Source: Plantago major (lineage: Eukaryota; Streptophyta; Magnoliopsida; Lamiales; Plantaginaceae). From it: a stretch of 64,000 nucleotides of DNA. Position numbers and translations under genes: made by a program. Below the pieces are notes generated by a model. That model did no database searches. It saw only the letters and a program-made list of their open reading frames with translations, and was not told where the DNA came from. The stretch spans positions 88,812,877 to 88,876,876 of the forward strand of contig CM048840.1 in assembly GCA_026545765.1 (NCBI GenBank). The letters run 5' to 3'. Below, one piece after another: positions 22,581-34,438 of the stretch (position 1 is the first letter of the stretch; every line of letters starts with the position of its first letter).

Positions 22581-23905
22581 CGGGAGACATAAAGATGTCA
22601 TTAGTTTAGTTATTAAAAGGGCATGCGTGTTTGAAGAATTTGTACGTGTTTGATAATTTTGGTATAAATACATGTTGCATTCTATTTCTTCGACTTTTCT
22701 AATATGATTGCAATATTGAAATTTTCAAATAATATATTGATGTGGCATGAAAACGGTTAGGTACTTTAGCTTAGGAATAATCACTCCAAAGCTTAGGTGA
22801 GATGAATAATTATACTTGAAGAATCTCGAGCAAGATCCACCTGCAAAGTAGAGGCAATGGGTTAGATTCTTTTTTGCCGGTTTGCCTTAGACAAACCGGG
22901 CTTAGATTCAACTGTCTAGTCGGTAAAAAAAAAAAATAAAAAAAAAAACTGTCTAGTCGGTGCATCGAGTAAGAACTTGGTCTGATAAACTTAGAGAGTG
23001 AGAGTGGAATATTGCAAATAGTTGAGTTACTATTATGAGGAGTAAATGCCCTGCTATTTATAGAAAGAGCTGCAGGTGAAAAGACTCGTGGAGACCGGGA
23101 TCATGTCGGGCCTATATAGGCTCTTGACATGTGTGGCTGGAGTAAGGTGACACGTTTAGATCACGCGGTTATGTCGGACTGTGGGAGGTCGGTCTTCCAA
23201 GAGTTGGTCATGGTTGTCTTATAGATCATCATTTTGGATTGTTTTTCAAAGTTATAATTTTATTGAGTTTTTCATTTTGACTATTTTTTTTGCAAAAAAA
23301 AAAAAAGATGGACAAAATTCAAGGAAAATTATTTAAAAAATAAATAAATAAATTGTTCCAGTTCGATAATTTTTGTTTTTGAAAATTATAAATTTGCCCT
23401 CACCCCTTCCCATGTTCGATTTCTTTGTGATCAATATATAAAATGCCTTTTTCCAATGATTTTTTAAGGTTTCATTTTAAGATAAATTCTATTGGTTGTT
23501 TTTATTTAAAAAAATCGAAAGGGAAATTAAATTTGTAAACCTTTTAGTGGTTAGAACGAATATTCTCTTAAACTTAAAATTAATGAGTAAATTCTAGACA
23601 GTTTAAAGTTAAGCAATCCTTATCCAATCCAAGCAAGCTATGTTCGTTGAAGACAATGGAGATGGCGAATCCATAACGGCCTATGGAAAGGTTATTACGT
23701 AATAGTGCCCGGTTCATTCACGATCGATGTTTCCAAAAGCTTATTTACTTTCGTGCAATTTTCTTTTGATGCATTTACGTATGTCTGGTTACATGTGCAT
23801 AGCTCGCAGACTCTAGGATTGACTTCGTACAAATTGTGTGATTATGTTAGGTAAAATCTCTTTCTGTCGAAAACAAAGGGTTTTTCCTCAAGTGATTATA
23901 ACATT
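22581..23905. repeat. Tandem duplication, second (partial) unit
   Basis: It matches 18522-19541 closely. The exception is about 310 bp (about 23385-23700) that is absent from the first unit, so one copy has gained or lost that segment. Homology stops at about 23905, where CACTA-related DNA begins. Confidence 0.8.
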
Positions 23906-24237
23906 ATCCGTACTGAAATGAAATATATCCGTACATATAGTTTAAAGTAAGAAGTCAGAAAAACATAAGTACAAATCTAACTACCGGGCAGGGGTGGCTG
24001 GTGATAGAACGTGGCCATGAAAGCCTACAACTGTTGCTGAAGACGCTGGGTATCCTCCTGTTGTTGTCTAGCTAGCCGCTCCAGCTGCTACCGGTGTTCC
24101 TCCTGAACTCTAGCTAGCTTCGCCTGTGCCTGTGCTTGTGCCTGTGCATGTGCCTCCACCTGTGCCGCAACCTGTGACTGCACCAACTTCGAGACCTGCT
24201 CCTGTGTGAAAAGCTGATTTCTAGATTACTAGGATGT

Positions 24238-25915
24238 TCAGTAGCTAGGAGTAGCCACCACAGGGCCGAAACTCCCCAATCCATATACTCGACCTTTGTT
24301 GTCCATTGGGTTGACGGCTAAAAAGATGTTGTTTTGTTGTTCAATTGTCAGCTCCTCACCCGCATCGGCGAGCTGCCTCTGCACCTCAGCCTGAAATCGT
24401 AAAGTGCATATATCATGAGTTACAGTTTTTTTCAAAATAACTTGTACTACACAAATATGAACTTTAACCAAAATTAGCGTACCGCAATAGCCTCGGACTT
24501 GCTGTCAACCCATCTCCCGTTCTTCAGCTTGGCTCTTTTAAAGAGCTCCAATGCGCTCTTCTCCTCCCCAGCCGACACCTGAAGAACGTATATATGCAAA
24601 CATTTAGCTAGCAACTCATTAAAGGTGTAGTATTTAAACACAAAACACATACACGACTAAATTGACAAATTAGATGTACACTTACCGATTTAACATGATC
24701 CGTAACAATAGCTCGCGACCCATAGTGGTGCCTGGCCACCCCGGTACCATCAGACGGCTCAGTCAGCCGGTTCTCTTTGTTCTGGTCCGCAATCTGCTTG
24801 ACATCGACATCTTTAAGATGAGCTTAAGCGCCCACTCCTCCGGTCCACACCATCCAGGCTTAAGGCCTCTGAGGTATAACTTTTTAGCTCCGTTAACCAT
24901 TTTCTTATACAGGTCTGACCCCAGCGTCTCGAAACAAGGCCATATCTGGGGGAGCAACTTGTTGGGAATGAAGTACGTTTTCTACAATCCCAAGTCCACA
25001 CAACATCCAAATTACATAACGTAAACCGATACATCAATTTAATAAGATAACACAACAGAACATATTCAATTGTGACTAACTTATCACCCAAGTTCAGCGG
25101 CTAACATACCACTCACATACAGTGGCTAACATACCACTCACATTGTCCTGAAATTTACTAACACAGTGGTGACTAACATATCACCCAAGTTCAGTGGCTA
25201 ACATACCACTCACATACAGTGGCTAACATACCACTCACATTAAAAACGATTATAACAACAAATAAAGGAATGTCAGATTTAAACTTACCCGCAACTCATT
25301 AAAGTACTCGGCCTTCATCCGGTTCGAGATGTGCAACCACTTCTCGCCCCCCTCCCCCCGACATCTCCCTCTTGCCCCGTAAGATATCACCGAGTTTAGT
25401 GCTAGCCTCTGGAGGCCATAACCTGTTATCAATGTATAAGATACAAGAAACGAATATTAATTAGTATAGTACAACAATGATATCATATATTATCTTAAGT
25501 TATGTTCTATATAAAGGAATGCATAATACTTACTTCGATCTACCGTTCGGGAACAACACAAGCTTCCCATCCCACTTAGCGTCGACCACAATTCCTTCAT
25601 CTGCTAAGTTACCCCAGACCGATGTCGAGCCCCTGCTCGAACTCGGTGGGATCTCAGGAACCGCAGACTGGCTGCTCTGACTACTCTGACCCTCCCGCTC
25701 CTCTGACTCTGACCCTCCTCCTCGACTACCCTCCGGCTGGCTGAGTTACCCCAGACTGATGTCGAGCCCCTGCTAGAACTCGGTGGTGTCTCAGGAACAT
25801 GCAGACCGGTACTCGACTACTCGACCCTCTGCTCCTCGACTCGACCTCCTCCTCGACTACCTTCCGGCTGGCTGCATGGGGGAGGACGGTAGGTGGGTTT
25901 CCTTTGTCGCGGCAT
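24238..25915 (-). pseudogene. CACTA ORF1, Transposase_24 (Ptta/En/Spm) protein, broken
   Basis: The ATG at 25915 begins MPRQRKPTYRPPP, a Pro/Arg-rich N-terminus. Later exons carry the family signature: WCGPEEWALK near 24840, RHHYGSRAIVTDHVK near 24690-24735, LELFKRAKLKNGRWVD at 24500-24550, and NKGRVYGLGSFGPV near 24255-24295. The last ends at a TGA at 24240-24238. GT-AG introns are visible at 24391-24482 and 24579-24685. The frame slips near 24830, and the proline-rich part has stops. In CACTA elements this protein accompanies the TNP2 transposase, which is not present in the window. Confidence 0.7.
25072..25242. repeat. Short direct repeats in CACTA ORF1 intron
   Basis: A block containing GGCTAACATACCACTCACAT occurs four times, arranged as two copies of a larger unit of about 100 bp (starting near 25072 and 25170). 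Each larger unit begins GTGACTAAC.TATCACCC. Confidence 0.75.
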
Positions 25916-26491
25916 CTGCAAAAACATGCAACAAATACAGGAAAAATGTGTTAGTATAAAACTACATGAAAAACATATATACATTTGACTCATAGTAAAT
26001 AAAAAATACTTGGTATTATCAACAACTAACTAGTTATATACATAATCTACCCAACTCACATACCCTCGGCATTTTTAATTATAATTGCATTGTAAATTAT
26101 AATACGTTCCAAATTTCATGAATTACATGCATTTTACGTTTAAATTTTTTTTTATGAATTTCAAAATTCCATTAAAATTACGAATTATAAATTAAAACAA
26201 TAGTAATTCTTAATTCACCAAAATCACTAAATATAAATGGTCCCCAAATACTCAACCAAATCTCACTAGTCCTACTACATATACAAAAACATCAAATTAA
26301 ATACTGTACATACTTACAAACATCCTAACGTGATACTAACAAATCAATTTCACAATAAATCAATCAATTGCACAACCTTAAGCTTAACCCACTACTTAAT
26401 ATAAGATATACTAGCTAGTAGTTGATTTTAAAAACATACAATTGCTCGAAATTAGCAAAAATCCCAAATTTAGAAAAGTAAGGGTTTTAGT
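25916..26491. other. CACTA 5' region left of Sirevirus C
   Basis: AT-rich DNA upstream (minus strand) of the ORF1 ATG. No gene is seen. It ends at the 5-bp target site CTAAT of Sirevirus C and would continue at 41596. Confidence 0.5.
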
Positions 26492-26496
26492 CTAAT

Positions 26497-27929
26497 TGTT
26501 GGTCCAGATAACGGCAAAGTAAAAGACTATTGGGGGGGGGGGGTGAATAGTCTTTTAAAACTTTTGTCGATAAACACAGTTTCTCAGAAACCTGGGGGTT
26601 TCTAATACTTAAATTCAGAGCGCGGAAGACTTTAAGATAGGTAAGTGCATAAACAATAAGTATGTGTGTGTGTGTGCTTTGCTGAAATGTAAATATAGAA
26701 ACGTAAATGACAAAGCAAATATAGTGGTATCTGGAGGTGGCGTAATCCTCCAACTAATCCACTTCGGTCTTTTTGAGACCTAGAATTCACTAGAACAGAT
26801 AATTGAGTTCACCTTACAATAATTCTATTCTAAGATTCTTAAACAAATGGTTCCCAACCAAATGTTCCCCCTAAGTTATTCCCCAGATCCTAGAGCTAAG
26901 TACTTCCTCTACTCAGATAACCTTTGAATTATTCCCTGATTTCCCAAATCAAGTACTTCCTCTACTCCACGCCTTGATGGTGTTGGTTATAAGGTTTTGT
27001 CAGAAAGGCTTCTCGTATAACTTTTCAGTTATGTTTTCAGAGAGCCAATCAGAACGAGACTACTTAATACACTTGTTCAGTGGATGGCAGTCTGCTCTTT
27101 ACTAACCCAAGTAATTGATGTCCGTTCTGGAGAATGAGCTTCAGAAAGGGTATCTGATAGTTCAACTCTTTCACGAATAACAATCTCTTGTTAAGGTTCA
27201 GGACAACTTAGAACTACTAGTGATTCTTCAAGCAACAGAAAGCTTTCAGAAAGGGTAGTAGAGTGCTTGAGAGCATACTTTGCTTGCTGGTAATTTTGCA
27301 AGATAGAGCGTTCTAAGGTATGTTCTTCAAGCATCTAAGTGTGTGATATATATAGATAAATTTGAGAGGCGTTTGAATTATATCCGTTGTGCTCTCCATA
27401 AAATTATATCCGTTTATATCTTGAACTATGTACTCAGAAGTCACTATCTCATTTTTCAGAGAGGACTTCTTTTTGCAGCATTTCTGCCGATGCATTTAAT
27501 GCATAGTACTGTTCATTGTCCTATAGTCTCACCGGATACATGAGCCTTTCTGATGGCTTGCATGCTCCATACTCATGATGTCATATGTCCAAAATCATAT
27601 TTCGAAAGTAAGTTAATATACTTAAGAAAGGATTAAGGACATAGTCTTTCTGAGTTAGACTAAACCTTTATGTCTTCATAAACCTTGTGCAATCTTCAGT
27701 CTTCTAATCTTCAGAAAAGCTCCATTGCTAGGATTGATCTTCATGGTCTTCTTGAAATAAAAAATTACACTCAGAGACCTATAATCCTAATACAAGATTT
27801 ACTAGACTAATCATACTTAGTGAATTCCTCTTTTACAATGTTCAATTGAACCAAGAGTACTTAATCACCTTTCTGGCTAAGATAAGAACATGTGATGAGT
27901 CATCAAAATACTAACAGATATTCCTAACA
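26497..27929 (-). repeat. 3' LTR of element C (1433 bp)
   Basis: It starts TGTTGGTCCAGATAACGG and ends GATATTCCTAACA. It carries 12 G at 26532-26543. Just beyond the end a 13-bp near-repeat (AATATTCCTAACA) makes the precise inner edge ambiguous (27929 or 27942). Confidence 0.92.
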
Positions 27930-27942
27930 AATATTCCTAACA

Positions 27943-27960
27943 AATTTCACCCTTTTTTAT
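27943..27960 (-). promoter_or_regulatory. Polypurine tract of element C
   Basis: The minus strand reads ATAAAAAAGGGTGAAATTTG immediately before the 3' LTR, the expected position and composition of the plus-strand primer. Confidence 0.65.
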
Positions 27961-30900
27961 CAGTCATCCATGACTATCTTTCGAGTCCTATTACAAAATT
28001 GTAATCCTGGAAGAGAAAACAATCCACCACTTAATCATTTCAAATGATATTCAATTTTAGTTGAATTAAGTGCAGAAAGTAAACATCAACCAAATCACAA
28101 GAAGTGATCTTTGCTGATAAGTTGTCATCTATTAAAATGTATCTGAGAGTATGATCTTCAGATAGGTACAGTTTACAGAAAGAGATGCAACTTTTACATA
28201 TAGAGAATTTTAGAAACAATCAGCAAGATTACAAAACGTAATAAAACATACTAACTAAATTAGAACACAGGAGAGTCCAAGCTCCAAGAGAGTATTCTAA
28301 TGTTACTAGTCTTCAAGTCTTGAAGCATGACTTGGGTTTAGATACCTCAAGTTCTTCAGCACCCTTTCTGGATTAGTTGACATGATCATCCACTTTTCTG
28401 CATTCTTGGACATAGTCATAAAGAATCCTTCTGACAGAGAGCTCTGTCTTTCTGGATAAGTCACATATTTCATGGTAACTCTTGCCAAGTTTGTGATTCT
28501 TCCGCAGAAAGTGTTTGACCCAGAAGTACTTTCCCCAGACCCAGGCATGGTCTACTTGCAGCTGAGATAGGTTGAAATACTTGTATATTTCTTCCATATA
28601 GTGTATATCATCTAGGTATTCATCCAATGTCATATAGAATGACTCATAGGTTGAAACACCTAGTTTGTTCTTCCTGCTGTTGCTACCATCCAGTTTTCTT
28701 ACCTTGTGTACATCATCAGGTTTTGGGTAAGGACAGGCAAAAGAAAGATCCATCTTTCTGGCTTCATTCCTCTTTTCTACTTCAAAGTTTAGCTGTGCAT
28801 GAAGGTGCTCATGTTTTAGCAATTAAACTTGCCTTCTCTCCATTTCAGGATCTGGTTGAGGATAGGAGTTGGAAACTTATCATTGACAAGTAGGTGTTGT
28901 AGTTCCAGAATCCAATACCCTCTCTTGTTCAGAATGCACCTATATGAAGATTCTTCATTACTAGTCTTCATATACTCAATGTGGGCATCAGTTGGCCTTT
29001 CTTGATGTGTTTCATTGTTTATTCTGCCAAACTGGAAATCACTTCTTGCTTTTCTGTTTGGTGGCCTTCTGTCAGGAGATCCTCTAACCCTTTCTTCCTG
29101 CCTTTGGGCTGTGCTGGTGGATGTTCCTTTGTAATGACTTGGTATTTCGGAAGGGTTACGTGCTAAAGGTCTTCTTTGCCGAGGAGGTTGTGAAGTAGTT
29201 GCTTGTCTCCTTTTCTTGTGAAGTGGATGTTCATCTGTGTCAGATTCATCCTCATCATCATTGAAGTCCAAAATTGGAGACTTGCAGCTTTCTTGACCTC
29301 TTACCTCTCCTTCTTCTTGGTCTTCTCCTTCTTCAGGATTATTCTGGTTGTTCCCATCATACTTCTCAGCCTTCTGGCTGGTTGATCTGGGACAACTTCT
29401 TCAGCAAGGGTGTCTCCAGTGGTGTTCTTAATGACAAGTTGACTTGAGGAGGGAGGAATTGATTGTTTTCTTTTTCTTCCTCTACCTTTCTGAGGCATCT
29501 CTTCTTCCCCCTTAGTCATGAATGACTGACCCATGATAGCATAAGCTTCAGAGAGAGTTTCAAAGTTTTTCTGGAGATTATTGTGCACCCTGACTAATTC
29601 TTGAAGTTCTTTCTTCACTCGTATTACCTTAACGGTTCTGCTCCTTTCTGTTGAGCTCTTTAAGTGGTCTTAGGACAGCATTGGCTTGCAGAACAACATG
29701 GCTGGCTTCAATCAATGTTGCATTAGCATTGTTACAATCCTCATCCCTGACCAACCTTAGGTCTTTCTGAGAGAGAGCTATGCTGGTTGCTCTGTTGAGT
29801 AAAGCAGCAGCCAATGGCTTCATCTCTTCTGGGACGGATTTTAGCATACAGATCTTGGGCAACTAGTGTCTTTCGAGCTCTAAAAGACACTTTGTTCTTA
29901 CGGTGCTCTTCACTTCTTGAACTACTTGGTGCAGAGAATATATGAGGAGCAAGTAGGGCTCTTTTGTGCTGAGTGACAAGTCTCTCATCTTCTGCTTCAG
30001 TAATCAAGTTGTGGGTTTCAGCATCACTATCATAATCCTTTTCTTGGATTGTTTGCATTTTGACAATCTTCTTCTGCTTTCCATCAAGTGTGCTGGCCTT
30101 CTGAGAAGATGTAGAAGATCTTTCTGATGCAGTCTCAGCATCATGCTCTTCATCATCATTATCATCCATGGCATCTATCTCAGCAGCTGTGACAACAATG
30201 GCATTTTTCAAATTTCTTTGCTCATCTAGGAGTGTCAATTCCTTGGCATTAGCTTCTTCAAGCTTCTTGATTTTGGCTAACTTTTCATCAACAAGAGCTT
30301 GAGTGTCAATGTTGATTCTCTTCTCTTCTTCCAATACCTTTCTGAGTTGTTCAATCCTAAACTCAGCGGCTGAAATTTCTTCTATGGCATCATTGTGTTC
30401 AGCTTGTTGGGTATCTTGATGAGACTTGGGAGGTGATGATGATGGAGCTTTCTGAGCAACTGAGGGAGTAGCCTTTTCTCCACTTCCTTTGCTAGCTTTC
30501 TGAATCCCACCTTGTCCAGGTTGGGGATCATCATTCTGATCATCATCACTCTTGTTCTTTGCTTTTTGGTTTGGATGCTCAGAGGGAGGTTCTTGATAAT
30601 CATTTTCGTCCATCTCCTCGTCATCATCTGAAACCAGGTTGATCACATTTGGGAATGTAATCATCCTCCCATTAACTTCTTCTTGTTCAGCAGGATAAGT
30701 AGTGAGCTTCTTTGGGCAAGGCGGGGATGGGTAACCATCGCTCTTGGGTTTGAGCATCCATGATCTTGAAATCTGCTATAAGTCTTTGTGCTACTTCATG
30801 AATGAAGTCTTCATGCATCGAGTGGCAAATGAGTAGGACTCTGTTGGGAACAATGCATGGATATAATCTTCCAGTTGAAGGCGATTGCTCTCTTTTACGG

Positions 30901-31032
30901 GCGTCGATTACTGGCTAATTCTGAAACGTCAGCCTTTCTGAGTTTCTGCCATTGTCTGAAGCACTTGAGATGTTTCTTTAAAGTGTGCTTCTGGAAAGCC
31001 TTGAGTAAATCAACTGGCACTAGACTTTGAGC

Positions 31033-31113
31033 CTGAAAGAAGGTGTTCAAGTTAGTTTTGTTCAAACCACTTGCGTTAGTATCTGTGTACAAAAGTAAGC
31101 TTTCTGAGCATAC
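31033..31113 (-). other. Intron-like segment 5 in third ORF (81 nt)
   Basis: Donor ACACAG|GTATGCTC, branch-like CTAAC, and acceptor TTCTTTCAG|GC. Splicing is in frame. Because 81 is divisible by three and no stop is present, read-through is also possible. Confidence 0.6.
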
Positions 31114-31230
31114 CTGTGTAGAAACACTAGGCTCATCTGCTTGGATTTTCGCTTGCTTGGGCACAGAGGCCTCAGATACCTTGTTGCGAGGAGAAGTCTG
31201 ATCCTCATCAACCTTTCTTTCTGCTTAAGC

Positions 31231-31307
31231 CTGAGAATTAGAATCAATTATGTTTAGAAGCATTATGAGAAAAGATAGGTGTAAAAGTGCTTCGAGACTT
31301 CACTTAC
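31231..31307 (-). other. Intron-like segment 4 in third ORF (77 nt)
   Basis: Donor TGGAA|GTAAGTG and acceptor AATTCTCAG|GC. The next exon is open apart from a TAA directly after its first codon. The upstream exon appears to have slipped frame once. Confidence 0.55.
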
Positions 31308-31450
31308 TTCCAGTGAGGAAGCTCGAAGCATGTTCCTCGAAACCTTGGGGTTTCGCACCTTTCTGCAGAATCTTGCTTGTTCGAGCTTTTAGTTTCTTTT
31401 GGAAGAGATAACACAACGGTGTCTTCATCCAATTGTCCTTCTGACTGAGC

Positions 31451-31528
31451 CTGTAACAACAAACATAAAAGATTTAGTAGTGGGTTTTCCAGAGCATTCT
31501 TTGAAGAAGACTATTACTGACTACTTAC
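31451..31528 (-). other. Intron-like segment 3 in third ORF (78 nt)
   Basis: Donor GAGAAG|GTAAGTAG, a strong plant consensus, and acceptor TTGTTACAG|GC. Both flanking exons are open in phase 0, and the join is in frame. Confidence 0.7.
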
Positions 31529-31635
31529 CTTCTCAGCAGAAGGCTCAGTAAATACTTCCTCAGAAAGCTTTTCAGCCTCTGGAATCTCTAGGTTTTGGGG
31601 TGTTGGTTCCACCACCACTACTTCCTCAGTTGGAG

Positions 31636-31720
31636 CTTAAGAAGAGACATTAAGAATATTAGAACATAAGATAAGAGCATTTTTAGTTAGTTATTTCTTG
31701 TTCAGAGATAACTTCACTAC
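31636..31720 (-). other. Intron-like segment 2 in third ORF (85 nt)
   Basis: Donor ACAG|GTAGTGAAG and acceptor TTCTTAAG|CT. Removing it joins two open frames exactly, with a split codon (G plus CT). The upstream exon is 31822-31721 and the downstream one is 31635-31529. Confidence 0.65.
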
Positions 31721-31822
31721 CTGTGGGATGAGCTCTTCTTGATGTTACGAGGTTGGAAGGAACCTCTTCTTGATTCAAGGGGTGGGCAGTTTTCTTCCCA
31801 CGAAGTGTGTCTCCATGTTGTC

Positions 31823-31900
31823 CTGTAACAAATACAGCTTATGAGTAACAAGTTAACATGCAATTATGTTGACATGTTAGATACAAACTATCTTTGTTAC
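31823..31900 (-). other. Intron-like segment 1 in third ORF (78 nt)
   Basis: Donor CAG|GTAACAAAG and acceptor TTTGTTACAG|GA on the minus strand. Coding resumes after it, but the downstream natural frame does not match the phase of the upstream exon, so a frameshift must also be present. Confidence 0.5.
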
Positions 31901-34278
31901 CTGAATAGGGTCAGGCTGATCATTGATCTCTTGGACTTGTGGTGATTCCACAGTCTCTTTGTGCTCATTATTGTTCTCCTCTGCAGTATCATTCTGAGTC
32001 TCCATCTCAGTTTGATCCCATTCTGAGAGTTGAGCTCTCTCAGAAGGTTGAGGAACCTGTGTTAAAACAGGATTTTCTTCAGCAACATAAAGTGTTGGCA
32101 TTGTGAATGTGGAAGCAATGTCAGGATCTTCCAACATTCTATCTTCCTCACCCAGGCCTTCTTCTTCCTGTTGGGCAGAGGGGCTCTTGTCTTTCTGAAG
32201 AGCTGAGCTTTGATGCTCCTCCATGGGTCTCATACTTGAATCTTTTAAGTACTTTTGCAAGTACTTCATCATCCTCAGAATCACTATTCTGTGTTGGTGC
32301 AGACCCATCTATGATATTTCTATCATCTCTAGAGAGTTCTGGAGCATTTTGGTTCAGGACTCTTGGGGCATTCTGGAGTTGCCTTTCTGGGTGTCCAACA
32401 TCTTCTGAGACCTTGTCTCCAGAAGGTTGTGCCTCTTGTATGCTTAGGGACTTGGAGGCTCTTTTGCTTTGAGTCCGCTTTCTCTTGGCAACTGGAGGTT
32501 TAGCTTGAGCTTGATCAGAGACCTCCTCACCTTGCTGTGCAGTTTCTTCTTCTTCTGCCTTTCTGAAAGCATTCTCAGCAGCAAGTTTCTCCTTTTCTTC
32601 AAAGGCGTGTCTGAAAAGGGAGTTGGTGACTGGGATTTCCTGCCTCTCTCTGAGAGTGATTCCCATTGTTTCTAGAATGTAACCGATTCTGAGACCAAAG
32701 TGCATATTGGCCTTTGGCTCAGCAAGGCCATTGATGATTTTGGGCTCAAATTCCTCAATATGTCCAAGGAATTTGTTGAAGGCGTACTTCCCCCAATTGA
32801 AGTGGGTTTCCTGCCCTTCATGCTTCTTGTTCAGAAGATGCATCATCATCCATCTCTCCATGCTTATCTGGTCAACTCCTCCTTTGTTGCCATCCAACCA
32901 ACGGACCAGAATAAGAGCTAAAGTACTCCAGTGTTTCTGGAGATGACTAGTTCTGATGGCTTTCAGAACAAAGTCTCCTGGGCAACCTTTTGCATTTTCT
33001 AACTGGATTGCTTCAAATAGCTCTTTGACGCCTTGAATCATGGAAGCGTCCTTGATGTTGATGTCTTCAAATGTTCCTCGATTTTTCAATCGGAATATCT
33101 TGCAGAAAGTCTTGCGATAGAACAATTTCTTGTCCTTGGACTTGATGCGCATGTATTTCTCTTCTTCATCATTCACAACTTTTGTGAAGATTTTGCGATT
33201 GTTATAGAACTCCAGTACATCCGTGTGGATAGTCCTTTGAGTGCAGCAGATAAACTTGTAGATATGGGAATTCTTCAGCATCCCTAATATCAGTTTCCTT
33301 TCTGGTTTTGAATGTATAACTGCTGGTACATACCTCTTTACTAGAAAAGCTCCCCAATTCATTTTGTGGTTAGGGTTCCAGTCCGATGGGGTAAACTTTC
33401 CCAGAAGGCGTTTATTCAACACCTTAAGTTCCTTTCCTCCTTGCTTTTCGGAGGAGCGATGATCTTGACCTTAGGGTTCTTGGTGGTCATCTTCTTGGGT
33501 GCCATCTCTTATATAGAGTTTTGAATGAGTGTTTTTCAGATGAATTTTGCACAATTAATCGAGATTAGTCTATCTTTTCAGAATACTAAGCACAAGAAGT
33601 TGAGTTTTGCAGAGGGGTTTTGCAGAAATCTTGAGAGATTTTGCTATTTTGATGCAAGTTTGAAATTTCGGAATTAGTGAAAGTGTTTGTCTTTTGCCCA
33701 AATCCTATATATATAGCAGACAAAATGTACATAGATACAACATACATACAACTGAATATGAATGCATGTCTTTGCATCTGCATAGGCGTGGTACGTCCTT
33801 TGTACTTCATTAAATGTGTAGTGGGCCATGTCTGCATTTATCAACAGACATTACTTGCTTTGTTTTAATCTCAATCGTTGAGATCAAACGTTTATTCATC
33901 AAGGGCTTATATTGAATATCTTGTAATGATATCAATCAACAAATGGTAATGTGCCGACTTGATGGATTTTTAATATGCTACATTCATTGTGTCACTTAGT
34001 AAAGAGTAGGAACACTTAATCGTTTGAGCTTATCATTCTGAGTGTCAAGTCCTTATCTATATATTGTTTATCATGAAAATGGTAAAAATACAAGACATTG
34101 TACATGTTTGACTTTCAGAACTTATACCTTTTGGGCTTTGTGTGTCCATTTCTCTTTATGACTAAATAGCTTTCTGAATTCAAGTGTCAGAAGCTTCAGT
34201 TGTTTGAATGTATTTGACCCACTCTCAGTAAGTAAGTTCTAGTTTTATTTACTTATTGAGTGTGTACCAACCTTTGCC

Positions 34279-34383
34279 TTTCTGGATACCCATTCCAGAA
34301 ATGTTTTGCCTTTCTGAGTGTTGCTACTCAGAAACCTTTGCATCACATCTTTTCAACTTGGCTTTCTGAGACCTGTTCTCAGA
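34279..34383 (-). repeat. Three hairpins downstream of pol stop in element C
   Basis: Stems are TTTCTGGA/TCCAGAAA (34279-34301, loop TACCCAT), TTTCTGAGT/ACTCAGAAA (34311-34334) and TCTGAGA/TCTCAGA (34365-34383). They occupy the same place as the nine-hairpin array of element A, between the pol stop (34441-34439) and the third ORF, with different but paired arm bases. Confidence 0.8.
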
Positions 34384-34438
34384 GGCCTACTTCTTTTCTA
34401 CCTCACTTACTCAGACTTTAGAGATTCAGGACAATTTT

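Larger units (their letters stand above)
23906..26491 (-). mobile_element. CACTA (En/Spm) element interior, left part, decayed
   Basis: It encodes a Transposase_24-like ORF1 on the minus strand (see 24238-25915). The matching right end with CACTA terminus is probably at 42107, on the far side of the inserted Sirevirus C. No left CACTA terminus is found near 23905, so this end looks truncated. Confidence 0.55.
28306..33505 (-). pseudogene. Third (env-position) ORF region of Sirevirus C, long and interrupted
   Basis: An ATG at 33505 is followed after one frameshift by a long frame (33422-32148) containing NWGAFLVKRYVPA. Further open segments are 32308-31877, 31164-30895, 30757-29741, 29862-29629, 29618-29301, 29271-28816 and 28822-28373. 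Composition changes along the product: a globular N-terminus, a Gln/Glu-rich linker, a long acidic and coiled-coil-like part (EEEKRINIDTQALVDEKLAK near 30260-30330), a basic motif KGRGRKRKQ near 29470, and a C-terminal globular part with YWILELQHLL and YFWVKHFLRKNHKLG. There is no clear signal peptide or membrane segment, so an envelope role is not supported. Five GT-AG segments of 77-85 nt interrupt it between 31900 and 31033. Confidence 0.65.

Noticed and set aside
18522..23905. 18522-19541 and 22581-23905 as the two LTRs of one retrotransposon
   Set aside because: The left copy begins within the WAT1 3' flank, there are no TG/CA ends, primer site, purine tract or target duplication, and the junction fits a tandem duplication.
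24674..25024. 116-codon plus-strand ORF
   Set aside because: It is antisense to the well-supported Transposase_24 exons on the minus strand.
28306..33505. True viral-type envelope gene
   Set aside because: No signal peptide, fusion peptide or clear membrane segment is visible; only the position matches env-like ORFs of Sireviruses.
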